Shown here one piece after another: positions 1-8,066 of a stretch of 64,000 nucleotides of DNA. The notes below the pieces were generated by a model. That model saw only the letters and a list, made by a program, of their open reading frames with translations. It had not been told where the DNA came from and did no database searches. Origin of the DNA: CAIQJJ01 sp049325275 (GTDB lineage Bacteria > Chloroflexota > Anaerolineae > Anaerolineales > UBA4823); NCBI GenBank assembly GCA_049325275.1, contig JBMOLU010000075.1, forward strand, positions 101,761-165,760, given 5' to 3'. Position numbers and translations under genes: made by a program. How positions within the stretch are numbered: position 1 is the first letter of the stretch; each line of letters starts with the position of its first letter.

Positions 1-845
1 ACGAATACGATCACGCCCTGGTCGATCAGAATTTCGACTTGAGCAGCCTCGGAGTGTACCCACAGTGCATGTGGGATTCGCAACGCTGCATGGCCATCCG
101 GGCGCTCGTGGAGGGGGATGCGACCTTGCTGATGTACCTGTGGCTCGAGGAGAATGCCGGGTATCAGGAATACCGCGATCTGTTTTACTACGTACCGCCG
201 TCCTCGCTCTCGCCGGGGCAGAAACAACCACCGGGTTTCGTACCGATGTTCAACTTCCCTTACATCCAGGGGTTGGATTTTGTCAACTACCTGCACAAAC
301 GCGGCGGTTGGAAGCTGGTCAACCAGGCTTACCAAAACTTGCCGGCCAGCACCGAACAGATCCTCCACCCTCAAAAATACATGGCTGGCGAGCAGCCGGT
401 CGGCGTTACCGATCCCGATTTCCAGGGTGTTTTGGGCGCCGACTACATTCTGGTCAACAGCGACAGCCTGGGAGAATGGGAAACGCATGTCATGTTGGCG
501 TATGGAGTCGACCCCTTGGCACAAATCGATGCGGAAACGGCGCTGGCAGCGGCGCAGGGCTGGGGCGGCGATCACTACCAGGTGTATCGCAACTTCGATA
601 CCGGCCAGACGGTGATGTCGGCCCATTGGGCCTGGGATACCCAATATGACGCCACCCAGTTTGCACAGGCGATGGAAAACTACCAGGCAGGGCGCTTCAA
701 CGCCGGGGCGCTCGATCTCGGCCGGGGAACGTGCCGCATGGTGATCGGGCAGGTGAGTTGTGTGCTTACGTACGAGCGCGAGACTGTCTGGTTGCTGGCT
801 CCCAATGAGGACACGATGCGGGCTATCATGGGGCTGTATCCGTAA
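1..845 (+). CDS. Zinc metallopeptidase-like protein, 5' end outside window
   Basis: The reading frame is open from base 3 to the stop at 843-845 (281 codons visible). The first visible residues are E-Y-D-H-A-L. If the codon before the window is His, this completes an HEYDH zinc site of the HExxH type. About 45 residues later comes A-L-V-E-G-D-A, where the Glu is placed like the third ligand of gluzincin-type proteases. A TTG at 39 could be read as a start, but the motif upstream argues that the gene begins outside the window. No membrane segment is seen in the visible part. The protein probably acts outside the cell or at the membrane, but the signal peptide cannot be checked. The peptidase call is inference from the motif and spacing; substrate unknown. 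Confidence 0.55.
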   Translation, partial: EYDHALVDQNFDLSSLGVYPQCMWDSQRCMAIRALVEGDATLLMYLWLEENAGYQEYRDLFYYVPPSSLSPGQKQPPGFVPMFNFPYIQGLDFVNYLHKRGGWKLVNQAYQNLPASTEQILHPQKYMAGEQPVGVTDPDFQGVLGADYILVNSDSLGEWETHVMLAYGVDPLAQIDAETALAAAQGWGGDHYQVYRNFDTGQTVMSAHWAWDTQYDATQFAQAMENYQAGRFNAGALDLGRGTCRMVIGQVSCVLTYERETVWLLAPNEDTMRAIMGLYP

Positions 846-856
846 GGCGAGTGTTT

Positions 857-871
857 CGACGGACACCGTCG
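857..871 (+). terminator. Hairpin after the metallopeptidase-like gene
   Basis: CGACGG (857-862) and CCGTCG (866-871) form a perfect 6-bp stem with a 3-nt loop, 12 nt after the stop. There is no T-tract. A second small stem, CCGCC/GGCGG (972-984), lies at the other end of this convergent gap. The gap 846-991 holds nothing else I can support. Confidence 0.4.
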
Positions 872-991
872 GCCTCGGCATATCTACCGTAACGACTCCG
901 TGGCAGACCGCCTGTTATCAAATAGGCCTCTCCCGTTTTCAACGAGATGGATACCCATATCTGGATATTTCCCGCCAAAGGCGGAAGAGCA

Positions 992-1342
992 TCAAATAGA
1001 AATGACTTTTGCGGCGCGCTGCTGGGCCTCGATGATGTCGGTCATGCCGCCAACAATGCCCACCTGCACCTGATCGGCCAGGTTAAAGTAGTTCAGGCAC
1101 GTCGCGCACAGCAGCAGGTGAACGCCCTTTTGTTGCAACGATTTCAACGTTTCCAGGACGGGAGAGCCGGTGACGGTGAGCTTGACCCCGTCCGCGTAGA
1201 AGCAAACGGCAGCCGGTAGGATGTCATTTTCGTCCAGCAGCTTGAAGTAGGTCTGGATCAGTTTTTGCTGCAAGGCAGCTTCGGCCTCTCCCATGCCGTT
1301 GCGGGTAATGAAGATAACGGTTTGCGAGTCGGGAATGGACAT
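992..1342 (-). CDS. DsrE/YedF-type sulfur or selenium relay protein
   Basis: A 116-residue soluble protein of the DsrE/DsrF-like fold. It resembles the C-terminal domain of YedF (sulfurtransferase-like selenium metabolism protein) without the N-terminal TusA domain. The visible signature is V-I-F-I-T-R-N-G-M-G-E near the N-terminus and the C-A-T-C pair with the following N-Y-F in the middle; these Cys are candidates for persulfide or selenide carriage. A Shine-Dalgarno-like GAGGAAA lies before the ATG. The gene starts 18 nt after the stop of the upstream beta-helix gene on the same strand, so read-through transcription is possible, though the functions look unrelated. Family assignment is fairly firm; the physiological substrate is unknown. 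Confidence 0.75.
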   Translation of the reverse strand: MSIPDSQTVIFITRNGMGEAEAALQQKLIQTYFKLLDENDILPAAVCFYADGVKLTVTGSPVLETLKSLQQKGVHLLLCATCLNYFNLADQVQVGIVGGMTDIIEAQQRAAKVISI

Positions 1343-1360
1343 TGGCGTTTCCTCAGTAAA

Positions 1361-3970
1361 TCACGGTTTGCCAAGTGTGCCGGATGGTACACTCACTTCG
1401 ATGGTGTAAGGGTGGCTGCTGTTGTAGCCGCTGGCCGCGTAGACGTAGATGTAGTACCAGCCTGCTGCACCGTTGTAGTCGGTCGTGTATGGCGCGTTGT
1501 AGACGCGCACGACTTCGCCATTGGCAACCGGAGTCTGGTGGTAAAGCAGCATTTGAACGCCGCTGCCGGTGTGGTTTAGCATTTCAATGTGCAATTTATC
1601 GGCCTGGGGGAGGTAAAAAGAGAAGTAGTCCTTGGCATCGTTGGGATAGGCGTAATAGACTTGCTGGAAGCGCAGTGGGCCGTTGGCGTGTTGATAATCA
1701 TCGTTCGGCTCGTTCTCCCAGAGCGCTTCGTAATACGACACGTAGTTTCTCAAAGCCAGCGGCAGGTAGCTATTGTTCGGAGTGACTTCCAGATTGGTGA
1801 CGGCCGACGTGCTCGGAAGGAAATCTGCGTTGCCGTTGTAGCGCGCCGTGATGCTGTGCGTGCCCACGGGCAACGCCGCCGTCGTAAAGGATGCCGCACC
1901 ACTGCCGTTCAGATTGCTGCTGCCCAGTTGGGTCGTACCGTTGTAGAAGGTCACACTTCCTGAAGGGTGGTTGCCGCTGGCGCTCACGCTGGCGAAGAAG
2001 GTAACTGCCTGGCCCAGCCTGGCCGGGTTCGGCGAAACGGTCAGGCCGGTGTTTGTCGGTAGCTGCGGCTCGAACTCATACGCACCCAGGTCGACGATGG
2101 GCGGGGTGCCGTTGCCCGTATCGGGGATTGTCAGGTCGTTGGTGAAACGGGCTTTTCCATCGAGATCGGTGCTGATGTCGAACAGGCCACTGGCATCGTT
2201 GTCACCGGAGTCGATCGCCGGGGAGTTCTTTTGCAGGCGCAGGTTGCCGTTGGCGGCATCGACGAAGAGCGGATCGGCGTCGAGTACGTGCGAATCGCAG
2301 TTGCTTCCTGCAGGGCAACCACCCTGGATCAGGCTGTAGGAAATTGTGGGTGTGCTGCCGTTGTTGTAAATGGGAGGCTCTCCACCGGTCTGGTTGCCCC
2401 ACAAAATAGCGTTGGCCAGCGTGACATTGCTGCTGCTCTGGTTGTATATCCCGCTCCCGTGCAAGGCGATATTGCCATACAGCGAGACGTTGGTCAAGGC
2501 CGGGCCGCTGTTTTGATTGAAGACCCCCCCACCGTTGGAGGCCGAGTTCCCGCTGAAAATGGCATTGGTCAACTTCAAGGCGCCCGACTGGCTGTAGATG
2601 CCGCCGCCATAGCTGTTAGCGGCATTCTCGCTGAACTGGATGTTGATGAAGACCGGGCTGCCGCCGTAATTGTATACAGCACCGCCATGCCCGGTAGCCG
2701 AGTTGTCGTTGAACGTCACGCCGGTCAGGGTTGGACTGCTGCTTTGGATGTAGATTGCGCCGCCGTTCGAGGCTGAGTTTTTGTGGAACGTCGTATCGCT
2801 CACGGTCGCCAGGCCATCGTTGTACATCCCGCCGCCGGAATCTGACCAGTTGTTCGAGAAGGTCGATGCATGCAACACCAGCACGTAACTGCTGTTGCTA
2901 TTGTAGTTGTACAGGCCGCCACCATAGCTTGTGGCCGAGTTACCATTGAAGGTGACCTGGTTCAAGGTCGGTTTCCCGTTGCTGTTGTATAAGCCGCCGC
3001 CGTTGTTGTCGGCTGCGTTGCCGGCGAACGTGACCTGGTTCAAGGTCGGATCGCTGTTTTGGTTTTGCATCCCGCCGCCGGAAGGTGCCTGATTATTGGT
3101 GAACGTGACGTTGGTCAACGTGGCATTTGCGCCGGAGTAGTTGTACATCCCGCCGCCCCGGGATGAGGCGGTGTTGTCGCTGAAGGTCACGTTGGTTAAG
3201 GATGGATTGCTGTTGTAGTAATTGCTCAGGCCGCCGCCAGAGTCGCCGGCCGAATTTCCGCGAAATGTAACGTTGGTCAGGCTTGGGTGGCTTTGATAAC
3301 CATTGTACATGCCACCCCCTTCGTTGTCTGCTGCGTTGCCGCTAAAAACCAGGTTAGCCAGGGTTGGGTGGCTGTTATTGTAATTGTACAGGCCGCCGCC
3401 GTCGCCGAAACGGTTGTTTGCCGCCGTGATCGTAAACCCATCCAGCACGGCGGTGCCGGTCACGTTGCTGCTGGAAATGATACTGCTCAGGTTGGTGCCG
3501 CTGATATGTACCGACGTGGTCACCACGCCGTTGGCATCGGTGAGATCGTCGCCGTCGATGTCTCCGCTGAGCACCGTGACGTTGGCGGTAAAGTTGCGCT
3601 GCTCGCGCGTGCTTTCACTGCCGGCAAAGCCACCGTAGAGGGCCACTTTATTTCGCAGTTGGATGTTATCCTCGAGACGATAGACCCCTTTTGCCACCCA
3701 GATTTCGTTGCCATCGGGTGCGATCGGCTGAGACAGTGCACTGGACAAATTGCAGGCGCTGCCCCAGGTCAGGCAGTTCCCGCCAATCGCGTTGGGTTTG
3801 ACGTAAAGGACGCGCGGGCTGGCCGCCTGGGCCGGCTGAACGGCCGGTAATCTGAGCGGGTTACCTGGCCCAAGGATGCTGAACAGCGCACCCAGGCTTA
3901 GTGTGGCAGTAAAAAGGGTCGTCAAAAGGCTGGTCAGGGCACGTAGCCGCTTAGGGTGGAAATGGTGCAT
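1361..3970 (-). CDS. Secreted beta-helix repeat protein with Ig-like and C-terminal PPC-type domain
   Basis: About 869 residues from the ATG at 3970, which has GAGGAG 7-8 nt upstream. A second ATG 39 nt further upstream has its purine run directly against the codon and would bury the signal peptide, so I prefer 3970. A typical signal peptide is followed by a short linker, then roughly thirteen imperfect repeats of about 23-28 residues. Each repeat begins GGG(L/M)YN and continues with a LTNVTFxGNxA-like core, as in right-handed parallel beta-helices (polymorphic outer-membrane-type repeats). Next come a choice-of-anchor-like segment (L-G-A-Y-E-F), a bacterial Ig-like domain (SVTFYNGTTQLG) and a C-terminal region resembling bacterial pre-peptidase domains (WENEPNDDYQHANGP). 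It is likely an extracellular adhesin or matrix protein. No enzymatic residues are evident. Confidence 0.85.
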   Translation of the reverse strand: MHHFHPKRLRALTSLLTTLFTATLSLGALFSILGPGNPLRLPAVQPAQAASPRVLYVKPNAIGGNCLTWGSACNLSSALSQPIAPDGNEIWVAKGVYRLEDNIQLRNKVALYGGFAGSESTREQRNFTANVTVLSGDIDGDDLTDANGVVTTSVHISGTNLSSIISSSNVTGTAVLDGFTITAANNRFGDGGGLYNYNNSHPTLANLVFSGNAADNEGGGMYNGYQSHPSLTNVTFRGNSAGDSGGGLSNYYNSNPSLTNVTFSDNTASSRGGGMYNYSGANATLTNVTFTNNQAPSGGGMQNQNSDPTLNQVTFAGNAADNNGGGLYNSNGKPTLNQVTFNGNSATSYGGGLYNYNSNSSYVLVLHASTFSNNWSDSGGGMYNDGLATVSDTTFHKNSASNGGAIYIQSSSPTLTGVTFNDNSATGHGGAVYNYGGSPVFINIQFSENAANSYGGGIYSQSGALKLTNAIFSGNSASNGGGVFNQNSGPALTNVSLYGNIALHGSGIYNQSSSNVTLANAILWGNQTGGEPPIYNNGSTPTISYSLIQGGCPAGSNCDSHVLDADPLFVDAANGNLRLQKNSPAIDSGDNDASGLFDISTDLDGKARFTNDLTIPDTGNGTPPIVDLGAYEFEPQLPTNTGLTVSPNPARLGQAVTFFASVSASGNHPSGSVTFYNGTTQLGSSNLNGSGAASFTTAALPVGTHSITARYNGNADFLPSTSAVTNLEVTPNNSYLPLALRNYVSYYEALWENEPNDDYQHANGPLRFQQVYYAYPNDAKDYFSFYLPQADKLHIEMLNHTGSGVQMLLYHQTPVANGEVVRVYNAPYTTDYNGAAGWYYIYVYAASGYNSSHPYTIEVSVPSGTLGKP

Positions 3971-4015
3971 CGTACTTCTCCTCTGTAAGTGAGACTTGAG
4001 AATATCCATTCCTCT

Positions 4016-4930
4016 TCAGGCGATTGCCCGGTGGACAATGCGGTTCATCCTGGCGCGCTTGGCAACACGCCAGCTTTCGACGCTGCAGTAACCGCTTTCG
4101 TGTAACCAGGAAGACAGATCGCCTTCGCTGACAAAAACGCCCAGGGGCGCCAGCCGGGCTGCCTGTTTGAGGATAGTGAGAATATTGTCCGGATCGCTGT
4201 GGCAAAAGCGCCCGTAGGGCAGGTCGGTGACGATTGCGTCGACGTTCCGTTCGTATTTTTGTGCACTGCCGCGCGCAACTTCCGCAGTCAAGCCAAAGTG
4301 TGCCAGGTTCTTGCGGCTCATGCCCACCATTTTAGGATTACGATCGACGCCATAGGTTTGCATTCCAAGGGTGGCGGCTTCGAGCAGCACGGAGCCTGTG
4401 CCGCAGCACGGGTCGAGCAGGCTTTTTGCCGGCCAGGCCAGGTTGACCATGGCGCGTGCCAGCCGGGGAGGCAGCGAACTGGAGGTGTGGTAAGGCTTTT
4501 CGTCGTGCTTGTGGTAACTGTGCTCGGTGCGGTTGATGATTTCGCCGAACCAAAGCCCTTCGCGGCGCGCCAGGACGAGAAAACGGTGCGTGGGAGCATC
4601 CAGGTTTGGATAACCCGGTAGGGCGTTGGCTACCGCCAGGATGGCTTCGTTACTACGCACAGGATTCTGGTCTGTGTAACGTTGAAAGTCAATCCGAAAC
4701 CCTTCAGAGGCCAAGGCTAACCCTTTGATTTTGCCGCATAGTTCGGCCAACGTTGCCGCTTTGCAGATCAAGCGCATCCCGGTATGGATATAAGCTGCCT
4801 GGGGAACGTATTCAACCGTCTGGCAGTATGCGACTCCGTCTTCGTCGGGTGTGCCGCGGGTAAGGTGATGACACTCTGCTGCAACCAGTTCGTTTTCGGG
4901 CAGCCGTGAACAAAGTGCGAGCATTGACAT
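4016..4930 (-). CDS. Trm11/TrmG10-like RNA guanine-N2 methyltransferase
   Basis: 304 residues. The C-terminal half is a Rossmann methyltransferase with the SAM-binding motif D-P-C-C-G-T-G-S-V-L-L-E-A and the catalytic loop D-L-P-Y-G. That loop is the D/N-P-P-Y variant found in N2-guanine RNA methyltransferases of the Trm11/Trm14 group. The N-terminal half is diverged and has no clear THUMP signature, though its length would fit one. A purine-rich AAGGATCGG precedes the start. It lies 39 nt downstream of the diguanylate cyclase gene on the same strand. The substrate is probably tRNA but could be rRNA; this is inference from the family. Confidence 0.7.
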   Translation of the reverse strand: MSMLALCSRLPENELVAAECHHLTRGTPDEDGVAYCQTVEYVPQAAYIHTGMRLICKAATLAELCGKIKGLALASEGFRIDFQRYTDQNPVRSNEAILAVANALPGYPNLDAPTHRFLVLARREGLWFGEIINRTEHSYHKHDEKPYHTSSSLPPRLARAMVNLAWPAKSLLDPCCGTGSVLLEAATLGMQTYGVDRNPKMVGMSRKNLAHFGLTAEVARGSAQKYERNVDAIVTDLPYGRFCHSDPDNILTILKQAARLAPLGVFVSEGDLSSWLHESGYCSVESWRVAKRARMNRIVHRAIA

Positions 4931-4969
4931 TTGCCGATCCTTGTTTTTCTAGCCGGTTCACCGAACGGT

Positions 4970-6502
4970 TTACCGAACCGCACTACGCCCGGCTTTCCGT
5001 TGGTTTTTGTTGGCGTACATGCGGTTATCGGCATCGATCAGGGCCATGCGGAATTCATCCCGATAGTAGGCAACCGAGTGTCCTATTGAAAACTCGATCG
5101 GCACACGCGGCGCTTCTGCATTGTGCTGCTCGACCATTTCGTGCAACCGCTGAATGAGAATTTCCACTCTGGATTCATCGGTTTGCATGGCCAAAACAGC
5201 GAATTCATCTCCACCGATACGCGCCACCAAGTCGTCCTGGCGAAACGCATTGCGCAGGAGCGTGGCCGTACTGCGAATAAGCTCATCTCCCGCAGCGTGG
5301 CCGAGAACGTCGTTGGTCTTTTTTAAGTTATCGAGATCGATGCTGATGATGCTCACCGGCCAACGGCTTTCGTTGATGATGCGTTCGATGGCCTCGTCGT
5401 AGTACATGCGGTTGTAGATACCGGTGAGCGGGTCGTGTGAGGCATTGTAGCGCAGTTCGCTTTCGATCTTCTTTTGATCGGTGATATTGTGCCAGATGGC
5501 GATATAGCCGGCGATTTCGTCGCTGTCCGAGCGAATTGCTGAAATGCGTACGTCATACCAGTTCGACGAGTCGTCCTTGCCGATCTCGATCTCGTGCCGG
5601 ATGGTTTTTCCGGTCAAGGCGCTGGTGATTGTCTCAAGAACCGGGTGGTGCAGCGCCGACAGAGTATTGCCGAGCAGCGCCGGTTTGGTGATCGATAAGA
5701 TTTGTTCGGCGGCGCCGTTGACTTCAAGGATGTGCTTTTCTTTATCCAGCACCAGCACGCCATCGCGCATCTGCTCTACCAGGTTGGCATGAGCGAGCAA
5801 AACGACGTTGGCAATGCTTCGCAAGCGGGTCGTCATGAGCAAGAAAAAGGTGGCGACGCCAAAAGCGATCGGGCTGACATCCCTCCCGGTCCACGGATGG
5901 GTGCTGAGAAGGGTAAGCATTCCCACGGTAATCGGCAGCCCAATCCCGATCGCCAGGGTGATGGCCTGATTGCGGTAAACGCCCCAGGTGCGCGCCAGCA
6001 GGGAAATGGCGGTCACGATAGACGAGAGGATCAACCCGTACGCGTAGAAGATATTCACCCAGTACCACGGACCATAGTCGCTGCGCAGTTCAGTGAAGCT
6101 TGAATGGGCAACCAACTCGTGGGAATGCCAAAAAAGATGATGATACTCGTTGGTGAACAGGATTAGCGCCGTCGCTACCGGGATAACCAGCAAAACGGCC
6201 AGCAACTGTTTCCCAGGCCACTTGTTCCAGCCGGAAAAACGCAGTACGAAGCTCGATAGGGCGACCGGCATCACGGTGAACGCAGTGTATTTCAGGCGAC
6301 TCCATAACAGTTTGCTGGCTAAATCTGTGCTGATGTGTTCGAAGTAAGCGCAGAGCGCCCAAACGCCGGTTACGACGCCGAGAATCGCCATCGGTAGCGC
6401 ACTGGGTCTTGCCCGCTGCCTCCAGGCAGTGATGGCCGCCGCAAAGGAAAGCAGTGCGGATACGAACAGCAGGATTGAAAAAAGATCAACCTTGAAGGGC
6501 AT
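4970..6502 (-). CDS. Membrane diguanylate cyclase: 7TM sensor, PAS, GGDEF
   Basis: 510 residues. The N-terminal ~210 residues form seven predicted membrane spans of the histidine-kinase N-terminal 7TM type. A PAS domain (about 215-330) follows, then a GGDEF domain with the intact active-site sequence R-I-G-G-D-E-F-A-V-L. An inhibitory-site motif R-Q-D-D sits exactly five residues before GGDEF, so product feedback is expected. There is no EAL domain. The enzyme should make cyclic-di-GMP from two GTP in response to a membrane or small-molecule signal. The window also has an HD-GYP regulator (11480) that could degrade the same messenger and a kinase with a putative c-di-GMP-binding domain (45787). 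Confidence 0.9.
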   Translation of the reverse strand: MPFKVDLFSILLFVSALLSFAAAITAWRQRARPSALPMAILGVVTGVWALCAYFEHISTDLASKLLWSRLKYTAFTVMPVALSSFVLRFSGWNKWPGKQLLAVLLVIPVATALILFTNEYHHLFWHSHELVAHSSFTELRSDYGPWYWVNIFYAYGLILSSIVTAISLLARTWGVYRNQAITLAIGIGLPITVGMLTLLSTHPWTGRDVSPIAFGVATFFLLMTTRLRSIANVVLLAHANLVEQMRDGVLVLDKEKHILEVNGAAEQILSITKPALLGNTLSALHHPVLETITSALTGKTIRHEIEIGKDDSSNWYDVRISAIRSDSDEIAGYIAIWHNITDQKKIESELRYNASHDPLTGIYNRMYYDEAIERIINESRWPVSIISIDLDNLKKTNDVLGHAAGDELIRSTATLLRNAFRQDDLVARIGGDEFAVLAMQTDESRVEILIQRLHEMVEQHNAEAPRVPIEFSIGHSVAYYRDEFRMALIDADNRMYANKNQRKAGRSAVR

Positions 6503-6650
6503 GGCGTCTTACGGATGTGCCGTTACAGCACAGGGCCGTCTTCGTGGACTCGGAATTCAACCTGCACGAGCAGGCTCGAGCGCTTCGGCTGCCGGAGCTT
6601 TTCGCGTTTATCGGCGAAAGCACCGACTCCAGGCGCTTTTCGACAACCGG

Positions 6651-7844
6651 CTAGCCGGCAAACTTGATACAGACCGGGCTGGGTACGTTGTTGCTGGCCA
6701 GATGCGTTAACGTACCGTTCTCCTGGTCGATTCGAAAAACGACGATATTGTTCGAATCCTGGTTGGCGGCAAGCAGCAAATCTCCGGCCGGGCTGATGGC
6801 AAAATTGCGTGGGGTTTTCCCGCGGGTAGATTCGTGTCCTACAACGCTCAATTTCCCGGAATCTTCGTCGATGCGGTAGATTACGAGGCTGTCATGGGCA
6901 CGGTTGGAGCCGTAAACAAACTTCCCGCCCGGATGCACGTGAACGTCGGCGCACCACTTCAAGCCATTGTAATCTTCGGGCAGGGTCGAAATCGTCTGGA
7001 TCTCCTCAAGCGTACCGGCGTCGGCGTCCCAACGGAAGGCCGTCATCGTGCCGCCCATTTCGTTGATCAGATAGACCCACTTGCCGTTTGGGTGAAAATC
7101 GAGATGGCGCGGTCCTGATCCACCCGCTACGGACGCTTCGCCGTGCGGGCGCAGTTTGCCGTTTGCCGTGTCGATCCTGTAAACGAACACCTTGTCCAGT
7201 CCCAGGTCGCAACCTAGGGCAAAGCGACCGCCAGGAGCCACGTTGATCGAGTGCGCATGAGGCGCTTCCTGGCGCTCTTTGTTTGGCCCGCTGCCGGTAT
7301 GCGTTTGGTTGTCGCTTGCTTCGCCGAGTGCGCCATCTTCACCCAGCGGATAGACGACAAAATTTCCGCCCATGTAGTTGGCCAGCAGGGCATATTCCCC
7401 CCCCGGCTCGATGCAAACGTAGCAAGGGCAACTGCCTTGCGAGCGCTGTTGGTTACGCGCGGTCAGGGAGCCATCTTCTTCGATAGCGAAAGCGCTGATC
7501 CCGTCCTCTGCCGGATCGCGAAAGATATTGGATTCGTTAGCGGCATACAGGTACTTGCCATTAGGGTGCAGCGCCAGGTAAGATGGGTTGTCCGTTTCAA
7601 CTTCTGAGAGAAGGTGCAGTATTCCATTTGTCGCTTCCAGGCCATAAAAAGCTACGCCTTTCGCTTGGCCGCGGGTGTACGCACCCACGTAAATTCGTTG
7701 TGTTGGCATGATTTCCTCCTTTGGAGAAACTTGTGGGGAATGTGTCGTTGTTTGGGAAATGGGGGCTGCCTCACTGCAAGCGGGTAAAGCGGCTGCAATG
7801 GTGTAAAGAGCGCTAATTTTGAGAAATTGGCGACGGGTTAGCAT
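6651..7844 (-). CDS. Lactonase-family beta-propeller, probable Tat lipoprotein
   Basis: 397 residues from the upstream ATG. The N-terminus T-R-R-Q-F-L-K followed by a hydrophobic stretch and L-P-A-C matches a Tat signal with a lipobox (Cys23), so the long form would be an exported lipoprotein. The body is a seven-bladed propeller of the 6-phosphogluconolactonase (YbhE) family, with repeats such as P-S-Y-L-A-L-H-P-N-G-K-Y-L and P-R-H-L-D-F-H-P-N-G-K-W-V. A very strong AAAGGAGG lies 5 nt before an internal ATG (7709), which would give a 352-residue cytosolic form starting M-P-T-Q-R-I-Y-V-G. The upstream ATG has only a weak site. The true substrate may be another lactone; both starts are plausible. 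Confidence 0.8.
   Translation of the reverse strand: MLTRRQFLKISALYTIAAALPACSEAAPISQTTTHSPQVSPKEEIMPTQRIYVGAYTRGQAKGVAFYGLEATNGILHLLSEVETDNPSYLALHPNGKYLYAANESNIFRDPAEDGISAFAIEEDGSLTARNQQRSQGSCPCYVCIEPGGEYALLANYMGGNFVVYPLGEDGALGEASDNQTHTGSGPNKERQEAPHAHSINVAPGGRFALGCDLGLDKVFVYRIDTANGKLRPHGEASVAGGSGPRHLDFHPNGKWVYLINEMGGTMTAFRWDADAGTLEEIQTISTLPEDYNGLKWCADVHVHPGGKFVYGSNRAHDSLVIYRIDEDSGKLSVVGHESTRGKTPRNFAISPAGDLLLAANQDSNNIVVFRIDQENGTLTHLASNNVPSPVCIKFAG
7710..7722 (-). promoter_or_regulatory. Strong internal ribosome binding site in the lactonase gene
   Basis: On the minus strand AAAGGAGG is followed by AAATC and an in-frame ATG (7709-7707), a near-perfect match to the 16S anti-Shine-Dalgarno with ideal spacing. 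It lies after the Tat/lipoprotein leader codons, so it could produce a second, unexported form. Confidence 0.6.
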
Positions 7845-7956
7845 GATGGAGACTTCTCACATACGAAAGAGGCTGGCAGCACAGCAAAAGGCAACCCAAT
7901 CCATGGGCTTTTCTCTCTGCGCTGCGATACTTGGGGCATTTCGCTCGGATGCTTTT

Positions 7957-8005
7957 CCAGGCCAGGGCATGCGAGTTCGAAATTGCTGAGCATGCCCTGG
8001 CCTGG
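7957..8005. repeat. Perfect 16-bp inverted repeat
   Basis: The arms CCAGGCCAGGGCATGC (7957-7972) and its exact reverse complement (7990-8005) are separated by 17 nt. It lies 61 nt past the end of the GH94 gene on the minus strand. No T-tract follows on either strand, so it is not a classical intrinsic terminator. It may be a Rho-independent variant, an RNA-stability hairpin or a protein-binding site. Nothing else is seen in the gap 7845-8066. Confidence 0.8.
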
Positions 8006-8066
8006 GGGGTGAGGCGCTGGCTGGTGAGAACTCCCCGCCTTGGGGAGATGTTAATTCAAAACAAAC

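Noticed and set aside
6599..6611. 13-bp match TTTTCGCGTTTAT shared with 10549-10561
   Set aside because: Too short, no extended similarity and no structure; chance is likely in 64 kb.
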